A DNA stretch of 64,000 nt from Microvirga sesbaniae (lineage in GTDB: Bacteria > Pseudomonadota > Alphaproteobacteria > Rhizobiales > Beijerinckiaceae): positions 1 through 64,000 of the forward strand of contig NZ_JAMXFJ010000017.1 of NCBI RefSeq assembly GCF_025460805.1, in the 5' to 3' direction. The position numbers and the translations under genes were made by a program. Positions 42,960 through 50,645 of this stretch are shown here, piece by piece (position 1 is the first letter of the stretch; each line of letters starts with the position of its first letter). The notes under the pieces were generated by a model. The model searched no databases, had not been told where the DNA came from, and worked only from the letters and a program-made list of their open reading frames with translations.

Positions 42960-43541
42960 CTACTTGCTGGCCAGCTTGTCGAGCTTGGCCTGCATGTCGG
43001 CCATCTGCTGCTTCAGGCGGTCGAGGTCGTCCCCGCCCTCGCCTCTCGCGGAAGGCTTCGCCTCGGGAGCGCCGGAGGGCGCCTGCGACTGCGGGAAGGG
43101 CGAGAACATGCGCATGGCCTCGGTGAAGAAGCCCATGTTCTTGCGCACCTGCTCCTCCATGGCCTGGAAGGCCGAGGGGCCGAAGGCCTGCGCCATCTGC
43201 TCGCGGAGCTTCTGCTGCTCCTGGGACAGATTGTTCATGGAGAATTCGAGATAGCTCGGCACCAGGGCCTGCATGCTGTCGCCGTAGAAGCGGATCAGCT
43301 GGCGCAGCACCGTGACGGGCAGGAGGTTCGGCCCCTCCTTGTTCTCCTGCTCGAAGATGATCTGGGCGAGAACCGACCGGGTGATCTCCTCGCCGGACTT
43401 CGCGTCGTAGACCACGAAATCCTCGCCCTTGCGCACCATGCCCGCTAGGTCTTCCAGGGTCACGTAGGTCGAAGTACCCGTGTGATAGAGGCGGCGGTTG
43501 GCATATTTCTTGATGACCGTCGGTTGTTTGTCCGTCGCCAT
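42960..43541 (-). CDS. phaR: polyhydroxyalkanoate synthesis repressor PhaR
   Basis: A 193-residue regulator. The conserved N-terminal DNA-binding domain PHB_acc_N starts VIKKYANRRLYHTGTSTYVTL, and the following YLEFSMNNLSQEQQKLREQM region is the second family domain. The C-terminal tail (about 150-193) is helical and coiled (LDRLKQQMADMQAKLDKLAS). PhaR binds PHB granules and represses phasin and PHA genes. ATG 43541 gives the family N-terminus. It is divergent from phaA, with a 234-bp regulatory gap. Confidence 0.93.
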   Translation of the reverse strand: MATDKQPTVIKKYANRRLYHTGTSTYVTLEDLAGMVRKGEDFVVYDAKSGEEITRSVLAQIIFEQENKEGPNLLPVTVLRQLIRFYGDSMQALVPSYLEFSMNNLSQEQQKLREQMAQAFGPSAFQAMEEQVRKNMGFFTEAMRMFSPFPQSQAPSGAPEAKPSARGEGGDDLDRLKQQMADMQAKLDKLASK

Positions 43542-43693
43542 TGTGCCCGATACGCTCCCGGGAGATCCACCGTGCCCGGCATCCTTCATCCCGATCCGCG
43601 GGATGCCAGGCTTCCATGATTATAAGTCTTATCCCGAACGATCAAAGCGCCAAAAGTCTAAGGCCCACAGGGCTGGGTTGCATGATCCGATCC

Positions 43694-43722
43694 TTGACAT
43701 CCCACCCCCTGGGGATTTGATC
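43694..43722 (+). promoter_or_regulatory. possible phaA promoter within an inverted repeat
   Basis: TTGACA at 43694-43699 is a perfect -35 hexamer, but the sequence 17 bp further on is TTGATC, a poor -10. CCGATC upstream and GATCGG downstream (43687-43692 and 43719-43725) form an inverted repeat around it, and CCCCCTGGGG lies in the spacer. The inverted repeat could be an operator for PhaR or another regulator. Confidence 0.3.
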
Positions 43723-43775
43723 GGACCGGCACTACATTCATTCTGCGACCAGACAAACAGCATGAGGAGAGAGGA

Positions 43776-44954
43776 ATGGCCCGAGACAGCATCGTCATCG
43801 TCGGCGCGGCGCGCACCCCCGTCGGCTCGTTCAACGGGGCCTTCGCCAACACCCCGGCCCATGAGCTCGGCGCCATCGCCATCAAGGCGGCCCTGGAGCG
43901 GGCCCAGGTCGACGGCGCGGAAGTGGACGAGGTGATCCTCGGCCAGATCCTCACCGCGGGCCAGGGCCAGAACCCGGCCCGACAGGCCGCCATGGCCGGC
44001 GGCGTGCCGCAGGAGAAGACCGCCTGGGCGCTGAACCAGCTCTGCGGCTCGGGCCTGCGCACGGTCGCCATCGGCATGCAGCAGATCGCCAACGGCGATG
44101 CCGGGATCATCGTGGCGGGCGGCCAGGAATCCATGTCGCTCGCGCCCCATGCCGCCCATATGCGCGCCGGCACCAAGATGGGCGATTTCAAGCTCGTCGA
44201 CACCATGCTCAAGGACGGCCTGATGGATGCCTTCCACGGCTACCACATGGGCAACACCGCCGAGAACGTGGCCCAGCGCTGGCAGCTCACCCGCGAGGAG
44301 CAGGACCAGTTCGCCACGGCGTCCCAGAACAAGGCCGAGGCTGCCCAAAAGGAAGGCCGCTTCAAGGACGAGATCACGCCCGTGACGATTGCGAGCCGCA
44401 AGGGTGACATCGTGGTGGATCAGGACGAGTATATCCGCGCCGGCACCACCGTCGAAGCTCTCGCCAAGCTGCGCCCCGCCTTCTCCAAGGAAGGCACGGT
44501 CACGGCCGGCAACGCGTCGGGCATCAATGACGGCGCTGCCGCCGTCGTGCTCATGACGGAGGCGGAGGCCGAGAAGCGCGGCCTGACCCCGCTCGCCCGC
44601 ATCGCCTCCTGGGCAACCGCCGGCGTCGACCCGGCCATCATGGGCACGGGCCCGATCCCGTCCTCCCGCAAGGCCCTGGAAAAGGCCGGCTGGAAAGTGT
44701 CCGACCTCGACCTCGTCGAGGCCAACGAGGCCTTCGCCGCCCAGGCGCTGGCGGTCAACAAGGACATGGGCTGGGATCCGTCCATCGTGAACGTGAACGG
44801 CGGCGCCATCGCGATCGGTCACCCCATCGGGGCCTCGGGCGCCCGGGTCCTGGTCACCCTCCTGCACGAGATGGGCCGGCGCAACGCCAAGAAGGGTCTC
44901 GCCACCCTGTGCATCGGCGGCGGCATGGGCGTCGCCATGTGCCTCGAGCGCTGA
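43776..44954 (+). CDS. phaA: acetyl-CoA acetyltransferase (thiolase)
   Basis: A 392-residue biosynthetic thiolase that condenses two acetyl-CoA to acetoacetyl-CoA. The nucleophile Cys is in [18 protein letters not shown] near residue 88, and [19 protein letters not shown] supplies His-348. The second Cys is in [15 protein letters not shown] at the C-terminus. The order phaR | phaA, phaB is the usual PHB cluster in Rhizobiales. The last codons and stop are repeated in tandem just downstream. Confidence 0.95.
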   Translation: MARDSIVIVGAARTPVGSFNGAFANTPAHELGAIAIKAALERAQVDGAEVDEVILGQILTAGQGQNPARQAAMAGGVPQEKTAWALNQLCGSGLRTVAIGMQQIANGDAGIIVAGGQESMSLAPHAAHMRAGTKMGDFKLVDTMLKDGLMDAFHGYHMGNTAENVAQRWQLTREEQDQFATASQNKAEAAQKEGRFKDEITPVTIASRKGDIVVDQDEYIRAGTTVEALAKLRPAFSKEGTVTAGNASGINDGAAAVVLMTEAEAEKRGLTPLARIASWATAGVDPAIMGTGPIPSSRKALEKAGWKVSDLDLVEANEAFAAQALAVNKDMGWDPSIVNVNGGAIAIGHPIGASGARVLVTLLHEMGRRNAKKGLATLCIGGGMGVAMCLER

Positions 44955-44975
44955 AGGTGCCTCGAGCGCTGACGG
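44940..44975 (+). repeat. tandem 18-bp duplication of the phaA 3' end
   Basis: TGCCTCGAGCGCTGAAGG (44940-44957) is followed by TGCCTCGAGCGCTGACGG (44958-44975), identical at 17 of 18 positions. The unit encodes the last residues CLER and the TGA stop of phaA, so a second stop codon follows the first in phase. It looks like a small slippage duplication. Confidence 0.85.
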
Positions 44976-44977
44976 TC

Positions 44978-45028
44978 GCCTCGCGGGCCAAAAACGTCGC
45001 GAGGCTCGGTGAAATTCCGGAGCCTCGC
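44978..45028 (+). promoter_or_regulatory. mutually exclusive hairpins in the phaA-phaB spacer
   Basis: GCCTCGCG (44978-44985) can pair with CGCGAGGC (44998-45005). The latter overlaps GCGAGGCTC (44999-45007), which can instead pair with GAGCCTCGC (45020-45028). The two stems cannot form together. No T run follows either one. The arrangement could control processing or relative expression of phaA and phaB, or may be incidental in GC-rich sequence. Confidence 0.4.
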
Positions 45029-45063
45029 CCTTCCCCGTTCCGTCAAATAGCCTAAGCTATGTT

Positions 45064-45091
45064 GTGAGGCGGTCCATTCCGACCGCCTCAC
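45064..45091 (+). promoter_or_regulatory. 11-bp perfect hairpin upstream of phaB
   Basis: GTGAGGCGGTC and GACCGCCTCAC are exact complements around a 6-base loop, ending 52 bp before the phaB ATG. A TATGTT sequence just upstream (45058-45063) could be a -10 box, which would put the hairpin at the 5' end of the transcript. It may stabilise the mRNA or serve as an operator. Confidence 0.4.
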
Positions 45092-45143
45092 GGCGAAGGG
45101 ATCCTCGAGAGATCCGCACGAACGGTCTTGGGAAGGAAACAGC

Positions 45144-45869
45144 ATGGCGCGTGTCGTTTTGGTCACCGGTGGCACCCGCGGCATCGGTGCCGCGATTTCA
45201 AAAGCCTTGAAGGACGCGGGCTACAAGGTTGCGGCCAATTACGGCGGCAATGACGAGGCCGCCAACCAGTTCAAGGGTGAAACCGGCATTCCGGTCTTCA
45301 AGTTCGACGTGTCCGATGCGGCCTCCTGCGAGAGCGGCATCCGGGCGGTCGAGGCCGAGCTCGGCCCGGTCGACATCCTGGTGAACAACGCGGGCATCAC
45401 CCGCGACGGCATGTTCCACAAGATGACCTACGACCAGTGGTCGTCCGTCATCCGCACCAACCTCGATTCCATGTTCACCTGCACGCGCCCCGTGATCGAG
45501 GGCATGCGCGAACGCGGATTCGGGCGCATCATCATCATCTCGTCCATCAACGGCCAGAAGGGCCAGATGGGTCAGGCGAACTATTCCGCCGCGAAGGCGG
45601 GCGTGATCGGTTTCGCCAAGGCGCTCGCGCAGGAGAACGCCAACAAGGGCGTCACGGTCAACGTGATCGCGCCGGGCTATATCGCCACCGAGATGGTGAA
45701 GGCGGTCCCCGAAGAGGTGCTCAAGTCCAAGATCCTGCCGCTCATTCCGGTCGGACGCCTCGGCGAGGCGGAGGAGATCGCCCGCAGCGTGCTCTTCCTG
45801 GCCGCCGACGAGGCCGGCTTCGTCACCGGCTCGACCCTGTCCGTCAACGGCGGGCAGTACATGGCCTGA
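45144..45869 (+). CDS. phaB: acetoacetyl-CoA reductase
   Basis: A 241-residue NADPH-dependent short-chain dehydrogenase. The Rossmann motif is VTGGTRGIGAAIS at residues 7-19, NNAGITRDGMFHKM follows, and the active-site YxxxK is in NYSAAKAGVIGFAKAL near residue 150. The SSINGQKGQMGQ segment is typical of PhaB. It reduces acetoacetyl-CoA to (R)-3-hydroxybutyryl-CoA for PHB synthase, which is not in the window. The start ATG follows GGGAAGGAAAC. Confidence 0.94.
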   Translation: MARVVLVTGGTRGIGAAISKALKDAGYKVAANYGGNDEAANQFKGETGIPVFKFDVSDAASCESGIRAVEAELGPVDILVNNAGITRDGMFHKMTYDQWSSVIRTNLDSMFTCTRPVIEGMRERGFGRIIIISSINGQKGQMGQANYSAAKAGVIGFAKALAQENANKGVTVNVIAPGYIATEMVKAVPEEVLKSKILPLIPVGRLGEAEEIARSVLFLAADEAGFVTGSTLSVNGGQYMA

Positions 45870-45958
45870 TCCGCACGACATCGTCCCGGAGGCGGTCCGA
45901 CGCCGCGCTCCGGGCCCGATGCGGCGCATCCCTTCTTGCAACACGGAGAACTTGAGGC

Positions 45959-46705
45959 ATGAACCGCATCGACATGGCGGGCAAGACCGTCGTGATCACG
46001 GGGGGCGCCCGCGGCATCGGCTATGCGATCGGCGAGCGCCTGGTGCAATCGGGCGCCAGGGTCGCCATCTGGGATCTCCGTCTCGAGGAGACCGAGGCGA
46101 GCGCCGCAGCCCTGTCCAAGGATTGCATCGGCCTGAGCGTCGACGTGGCCGACAGCCTCTCGGTGGAACATGCCGCGCAGCAGACCCGCGGGGCCTTCGG
46201 GCGCATCGACGGCCTCGTGAACGGCGCCGGGATCACCGGGCCGGTCAAGCCGCTCGCCGATTATTCCGTCGAGGAGTGGCGCAGCGTGGTGGACGTCAAC
46301 CTGACCGGCACCTTCAATTGCTGCCGGTCCATCGTGCCGATCATGCTGGAGAACGATTACGGCCGGATCGTCAACATCGCGTCGGTCGCCGGCAAGGAGG
46401 GCAATCCGAACCTTGCCGCCTACAGCGCCGCCAAGGCGGGCATCATCGGGCTCACCAAATCCCTTGGCAAGGAACTGGCCAAGACCGGCATCGCGGTCAA
46501 CTGCATCACGCCCACCACGGCCAAGACGAAGATCCTCGAATCCCTGACGCCGGAATTCATCGAATACATGCGCGTGCGCATTCCCCGCGACCGCTTCGCC
46601 GAACTGCACGAGATCGCCGCCATGGTGGCCTGGATGCTCTCGGAGGAGAACTCCTTCACCACGGCGGCCACCTTCGATCTGAGCGGCGGGCGCACCACCT
46701 ACTAG
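45959..46705 (+). CDS. SDR family oxidoreductase (FabG-like)
   Basis: A 248-residue short-chain dehydrogenase. The cofactor motif is ITGGARGIGYAIG near residues 12-24, and the Asp after beta-2 (IWDLRLEE) favours NAD. The active site Ser and YSAAK are in NIASVAGKEGNPNLAAYSAAK. NGAGITGPVKPL is the NAG-type motif. Relatives include sugar, polyol or 2-keto-3-deoxy-L-fuconate dehydrogenases rather than strict FabG. It follows phaB by 89 bp, so cotranscription is possible. Its TAG stop is part of a dispersed repeat. Confidence 0.86.
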   Translation: MNRIDMAGKTVVITGGARGIGYAIGERLVQSGARVAIWDLRLEETEASAAALSKDCIGLSVDVADSLSVEHAAQQTRGAFGRIDGLVNGAGITGPVKPLADYSVEEWRSVVDVNLTGTFNCCRSIVPIMLENDYGRIVNIASVAGKEGNPNLAAYSAAKAGIIGLTKSLGKELAKTGIAVNCITPTTAKTKILESLTPEFIEYMRVRIPRDRFAELHEIAAMVAWMLSEENSFTTAATFDLSGGRTTY

Positions 46706-46753
46706 CGCACCGTGCGAAAAAGTGGGCCCGGTTTTTCCCGTCGAACGGTGCGC
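46703..46753. repeat. type A palindromic repeat at the SDR stop codon
   Basis: TAGCGCACCGTGCGAAAAAG to CGTCGAACGGTGCGCC forms an imperfect palindrome of the AAAAGTGG-GGTTTTT class. Its first TAG is the stop codon of the SDR gene. Confidence 0.7.
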
Positions 46754-46776
46754 CAGCCAAGAGGGGAGCATCGGAC

Positions 46777-46940
46777 AATCGGGATCACCGGGACGAGCCC
46801 GGTGATGACGTGGCGGGTGTCGTCACCCGCTCACACCACCCTCTCCACGTCATGGCCGGCCTTGTGCCGGCCATCCCGATCTCTTGGGGCGCGGCGCCTC
46901 TCAGAAGCGGGATCACCGGGACGAGCCCGGTGAGGACGGG
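46777..46940. repeat. cluster of type B palindromic repeats
   Basis: At least three units with ATCACCGG-GACGAG-CCCGGTGA or GGCCGGCCTTGTGCCGGCC cores occupy most of the gene-free stretch 46706-47119. No coding potential is visible. Confidence 0.65.
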
Positions 46941-46999
46941 GTGGTGGATCGACCGGGCGATCAAGACAGGGGTCCGGACGATGCGCCGCTCAAAGGCTT

Positions 47000-47050
47000 G
47001 AGCATCGGATTCGATCCCGAAAGTGGGTCCCCTTTTCACGTCCGAGGCTC
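47000..47050. repeat. type A palindromic repeat
   Basis: GAGCATCGGATTCGATCCCG begins an element that ends CACGTCCGAGGCTC, just upstream of the exporter gene. It is the same family as the elements at 14574, 34136 and 51597. Confidence 0.6.
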
Positions 47051-47119
47051 TCGAATTTCCGGCAGGATCCGCCGCGGCGCTTCGCTTCCCGGCGGGAGTC
47101 GTGATAGGTGGCGGCCACC

Positions 47120-47998
47120 ATGACAACTCGCACCGCCACCACCATCGGCCTTGCCGCCATCCTGCTCTGGTCCATGCTCGCCCTGTTCACGGCGGCGACG
47201 GGCACGATCCCTCCGTTCCAGCTCAACGCCATGACGTTCCTGGTCGGCGGGCTGGTCGGCGTGACGACCTGGATCGCCCGCCCTCAGGGTCTGAAGGCCC
47301 TGCGGCAGAAGCCGATCGTCTGGGCCCTGGGGATCGGCGGGCTCTTCGGCTATCACGCGCTCTACTTCGCGGCCCTGCGCTGGGCGCCGCCGGCCGAATC
47401 GGGCCTGATCAACTATCTCTGGCCCCTGCTGATCGTGCTGTTCTCCTCGCTGCTGCCGGGCGAGCATCTGCGGCGCGCGCATATCGTGGGAGCGCTGCTC
47501 GGCTTCGCGGGCGTCGTGGTGCTGATCGCCGGACGCGGCGCCTTCGACGCGCGCGCCGAATACATGCCGGGCTATCTCTGCGCCTTCGTCGCGGCCTTCG
47601 TCTGGGCCGGCTATTCGGTTCTCTCCCGCCGCTTCGGCCAGGTGCCGACCGATGCGGTGGCCGGGTTCTGCCTGATGACGTCGCTCCTGAGCCTCGTCTG
47701 CCATCTGGCCTTCGAGACCACCGTCTGGCCCGAGACGACGACGCAGTGGCTCGCCCTTCTGGCGCTCGGCCTCGGTCCGGTGGGCGCAGCCTTCTATGTG
47801 TGGGACATCGGCATGAAGCGCGGCGACATCCGCTTCCTCGGGGTGGCGTCCTATGCAACGCCGGTGCTGTCGACCCTGCTCCTGGTGGTCGCCGGCTACG
47901 CGGAACCGACCCTGACGCTGGCGCTCGCCTGCGGCCTCATCGTGGCCGGCGCGCTTGTGGCGACGCTCACGCCGAAGAAGAAGACCGCCCCGGCATGA
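47120..47998 (+). CDS. EamA-family (DMT) exporter, YddG-like
   Basis: A 292-residue membrane protein with about ten helices in two EamA repeats, from TIGLAAILLWSMLALFTAAT near the start to LALACGLIVAGALVATLTPK at the end. The segments YHALYFAALRWAPPAESGLI and GPVGAAFYVWDIGMKRGDI resemble the aromatic amino-acid exporter YddG, so amino-acid or metabolite export is likely. ATG 47120 follows AGGTGG. A GTG at 47108 would add four residues. The 3' end overlaps the convergent acetyltransferase by 32 bp. Confidence 0.87.
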   Translation: MTTRTATTIGLAAILLWSMLALFTAATGTIPPFQLNAMTFLVGGLVGVTTWIARPQGLKALRQKPIVWALGIGGLFGYHALYFAALRWAPPAESGLINYLWPLLIVLFSSLLPGEHLRRAHIVGALLGFAGVVVLIAGRGAFDARAEYMPGYLCAFVAAFVWAGYSVLSRRFGQVPTDAVAGFCLMTSLLSLVCHLAFETTVWPETTTQWLALLALGLGPVGAAFYVWDIGMKRGDIRFLGVASYATPVLSTLLLVVAGYAEPTLTLALACGLIVAGALVATLTPKKKTAPA

Positions 47999-48734
47999 CC
48001 CGGTGCGTGTAGCGGTAGGCCGTCTCGAAGCCGAGGGTGCCGTAGAGCGCGCGGGCGATCTCGTTCTCCTCCCGCACCTGGAGATAGGCGGTGTGCGCCC
48101 CCTGCCCGCAGCCCCAGGCCATGAGGCTCGCGACCACGCGGCGGCCGAGGCCGATGCCGCGCAGGTCCGGCGCGACCACGATGTCGTAGAGGCCGACATA
48201 GCCGCGCTCCACCACGCCCAGGCCCCAGGCCACCGGCCTGTCGTCGAGGCTCAGCGTGGCGAAGGCCGTCTTCTGGCGGATCCGCGAGACGATCCTCATC
48301 AGGGTCTCGTCGTCGGCCTTGTCGCCGCCGTAGGACTCCGCCGCCGCCCGCACCCAGCGCTTGGAGGCGTGCGGGTCGAGATTGACCTCGGGGTCGATCT
48401 CGCAATCGCTGCTCGCGATCGGGGCCGTGAGCACATGGGTCGGCTCGACCTCCTTGAAGCCGCGCTGCTTCAGCAGCTCGTCGGCACCGCCCTCCTGCAC
48501 CCCGTTGAGACGGAAGGTCGGGCGCACATTGGCCTCTACGAAGCGCGCGATCATGTAGTCGAGCAGCTCATCGTCGAGACCGATATCCGGGCGGAAGGGC
48601 GTCGCGGAATTGGCGCGTTTCGAATAGCCGTTGGCAAGGCGGAGAACCCAGCCGTCATAGAGCTGATAATCGAACGAGGGCCAGGCGTTCAGGAGACGGC
48701 TCTCGAGTCCGATGATGAGGCTGTGGTCGTTCAT
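47967..48734 (-). CDS. GNAT family N-acetyltransferase (tandem-domain type)
   Basis: A 255-residue protein with a C-terminal GNAT domain. The acetyl-CoA motif A is VVAPDLRGIGLGRRVVASLM near residue 190, and LYGTLGFETAYRYTHRVMPG closes it. The N-terminal 110 residues (ESRLLNAWPSFDYQLYDGWV) form a second, divergent GNAT-like half. The substrate is unknown. ATG 48734 is the only plausible start. Its 3' end overlaps the exporter gene on the other strand, and gloB lies 34 bp upstream on the same strand, so the two may be cotranscribed. Confidence 0.85.
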   Translation of the reverse strand: MNDHSLIIGLESRLLNAWPSFDYQLYDGWVLRLANGYSKRANSATPFRPDIGLDDELLDYMIARFVEANVRPTFRLNGVQEGGADELLKQRGFKEVEPTHVLTAPIASSDCEIDPEVNLDPHASKRWVRAAAESYGGDKADDETLMRIVSRIRQKTAFATLSLDDRPVAWGLGVVERGYVGLYDIVVAPDLRGIGLGRRVVASLMAWGCGQGAHTAYLQVREENEIARALYGTLGFETAYRYTHRVMPGRSSSSA

Positions 48735-48768
48735 GAGGCTGTCCGCTCCCGCAAGGTCATGCCGCCCA

Positions 48769-49536
48769 TCAGAACCGGTTCTTCCATTCGCGCAAGGCCT
48801 GAAACACCTCCACGGGGGCCGCTCCTTCCTTATGAACGGATTTCGCCAGGGCGGGCTCCCCGGCGCGCAGGAACGGGTTGGCGGCCTTTTCCTGTCCGAT
48901 GGTCGTGGGCACGAGGAAGCGGCCCTCGGTCCTGGCTGTCTCGGCCTCCGCGGCCCGCGCCCGCAGCGCCTCGTTGTCCGGATCGGCCGCCAGCGCGAAG
49001 CGCGCATTGGACAGGGTGTAATCATGCCCGCAATAGACCCGGGCCTCGTCCGGCAGGGCGGCCAGCCGCTGGAGCGAGGCCCAGAATTCGGCGTAGGTTC
49101 CTTCGAACATCCGCCCGCAGCCGAGGGTGAAGAGGGTGTCGCCGGCGAACAGCGCCCGGTCCGCGGCGAACCAGTAGGACACGTGATCCAGGCAATGCCC
49201 GGGCGTCTCCCAGACATGCGCCTGAAGGCCGCCCACATGCACCGTGTCGCCCTCCCGGACATAGGCGTCGGCATGCGGCACCGCCTCGCGGGCTTTGACC
49301 GGAGCCACCACGCGGCATCCGGTGCGGCGCTTCAGGGGCTGGGCGGCCTGCACATGATCGCCGTGCCGGTGCGTGATGAGGATGTCGGTCAGCCGCCAGC
49401 CCGTCCGGGCGAGAGCCGCCAGGATCGCACCCTCGTCCGGCGCGTCGACCGCCGCGCAGGCGCCCGTATTGGGATCGTGGATCAGAACACCGATATTGTC
49501 CTGAAGGCAGAGAAAGGCGTGGATCTGGGCGGACAT
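48769..49536 (-). CDS. gloB: hydroxyacylglutathione hydrolase (glyoxalase II)
   Basis: A 255-residue metallo-beta-lactamase-fold thioesterase. The zinc motif THRHGDHV (THxHxDH) is near residue 55. Further ligands are in ETPGHCLDHVSY and LFAGDTLFTLGCGRMFEG, and GHDYTLSN is present. The C-terminal substrate domain (TIGQEKAANPFLRAGEPAL) is typical of glyoxalase II. It hydrolyses S-lactoylglutathione to lactate and glutathione. It is divergent from the methyltransferase gene, and the two often sit together in Rhizobiales. Confidence 0.95.
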   Translation of the reverse strand: MSAQIHAFLCLQDNIGVLIHDPNTGACAAVDAPDEGAILAALARTGWRLTDILITHRHGDHVQAAQPLKRRTGCRVVAPVKAREAVPHADAYVREGDTVHVGGLQAHVWETPGHCLDHVSYWFAADRALFAGDTLFTLGCGRMFEGTYAEFWASLQRLAALPDEARVYCGHDYTLSNARFALAADPDNEALRARAAEAETARTEGRFLVPTTIGQEKAANPFLRAGEPALAKSVHKEGAAPVEVFQALREWKNRF

Positions 49537-49653
49537 CGGGGCACCTTGTCTTGATGTGCTCTGAGCTATCATGGAACAGTCGGCGCGTGAAACCAGACCC
49601 GGAGCGCCGCAATGCGCAGGCCGGGCCGGAGCGAGAGGCACCCTGTTGAGGCC

Positions 49654-50448
49654 ATGAGCATCGACATCACCGATCTGCGCGGCTTCTATGCCAGTCCCCT
49701 CGGGGCTGTGACGCGCCGCTTCGTCGGGCGTGCCATCGACCGATTCTGGGGGCCGCTGACGGGCCTGCGCGTGCTCGGCCTCGGCTATGCGCCACCCTAT
49801 CTCTCGGCGGTCAAGGACGAGAGCGAGCGGACCCTCGCCTTCATGCCGGCGAACCAGGGCGTGGTGAACTGGCCCAGCACCGGCGCCTCGGCCTCGGCCC
49901 TCGTCGACCCGCTGATGATGCCCCTGCCCGATGCCTCCATCGACCGGGTTCTCGTGGTCCACGCCCTCGAGACCGTGGAGAGCCCGAGCGAGCTCCTGCA
50001 CGAGATCTGGCGCATTCTCACCCCGGGCGGGCGGATCATCCTGGTGGCGCCCAACCGGCGCGGCCTGTGGGCGCGCATGGACACCACGCCGTTCGGCTAT
50101 GGCCAGCCGTACAGCCGCTCGCAGCTCAAGAGCCTGATGCGCCAGACCTGGTTCTCGCCGGAAGGCTGGGCGGAAACCCTCTACGTGCCGCCCCTGCGCA
50201 ACCGTCTCCTGCTCCAGAGCGCGCAGGCCTGGGAGCGGGTCGGGGCCGGGTTCTCGCTGCCTTTCGCGGGCCTCCACATCGTGGAGGCGACGAAGCAGCT
50301 CTACCGGCCGGGCGCCGTCCACGCGGTGCGCCGCTCCCGCCGCCTCGCGCCGGTCTTCGCTCCAGTGCCCGCGGCGCCGGCATCGCGAATGGCAGCCTCC
50401 TCCTTGATTTTGCCGGGTTTTGAGAGAGTAAGGCGGGGCTCAACTTGA
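49654..50448 (+). CDS. class I SAM-dependent methyltransferase (gloB-linked)
   Basis: A 264-residue protein of the Methyltransf_11 type. Motif I is weak (GLRVLGLGYAPPYL), the acidic region reads PLPDASIDRVLVVHALETVE, and the post-I segment is LTPGGRIILVAPNRRGLW. The C-terminal part (about 140-225) includes ETLYVPPLRNRLLL and is variable. ATG 49654 follows TTGAGGCC. The weak glycine motif may mean altered cofactor binding. The methyl acceptor is not known, and its fixed position beside gloB is the only clue. Confidence 0.85.
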   Translation: MSIDITDLRGFYASPLGAVTRRFVGRAIDRFWGPLTGLRVLGLGYAPPYLSAVKDESERTLAFMPANQGVVNWPSTGASASALVDPLMMPLPDASIDRVLVVHALETVESPSELLHEIWRILTPGGRIILVAPNRRGLWARMDTTPFGYGQPYSRSQLKSLMRQTWFSPEGWAETLYVPPLRNRLLLQSAQAWERVGAGFSLPFAGLHIVEATKQLYRPGAVHAVRRSRRLAPVFAPVPAAPASRMAASSLILPGFERVRRGST

Positions 50449-50525
50449 CTTGGCCCCTGCGAAACGCCAGTGTCCGGCCGCTTCGGCAGGGCTATCCGGT
50501 CTCGCCGGCCTTCATTTTTCCACCA

Positions 50526-50640
50526 GAGCATCGTGCGGAAAAGTGGATCCGGTTTTCTGCCTGAACGATGCTCTCATAAAGGAGGAAGCATCGGGTTCGT
50601 CCCACAAGTGCAAATCCACTTTTGGGCCCGATGCCGTAGA
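50526..50640. repeat. two type A palindromic repeats upstream of accA
   Basis: The first element runs from AGAGCATCGTGCGGAAAAGT to GAACGATGCTCTC. The second runs from AAGCATCGGGTTCGTCCCAC to GGGCCCGATGCCGTAGAG. They fill the gap between the methyltransferase and accA, leaving only about five bases before the accA ATG. The accA ribosome site must therefore lie within the repeat. Confidence 0.65.
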
Positions 50641-50645
50641 GTCTG

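Noticed and set aside
1279-46940. Repeat clusters as CRISPR arrays
   Set aside because: Units are palindromic and irregularly spaced, are not separated by unique constant-length spacers, and no cas genes are present.
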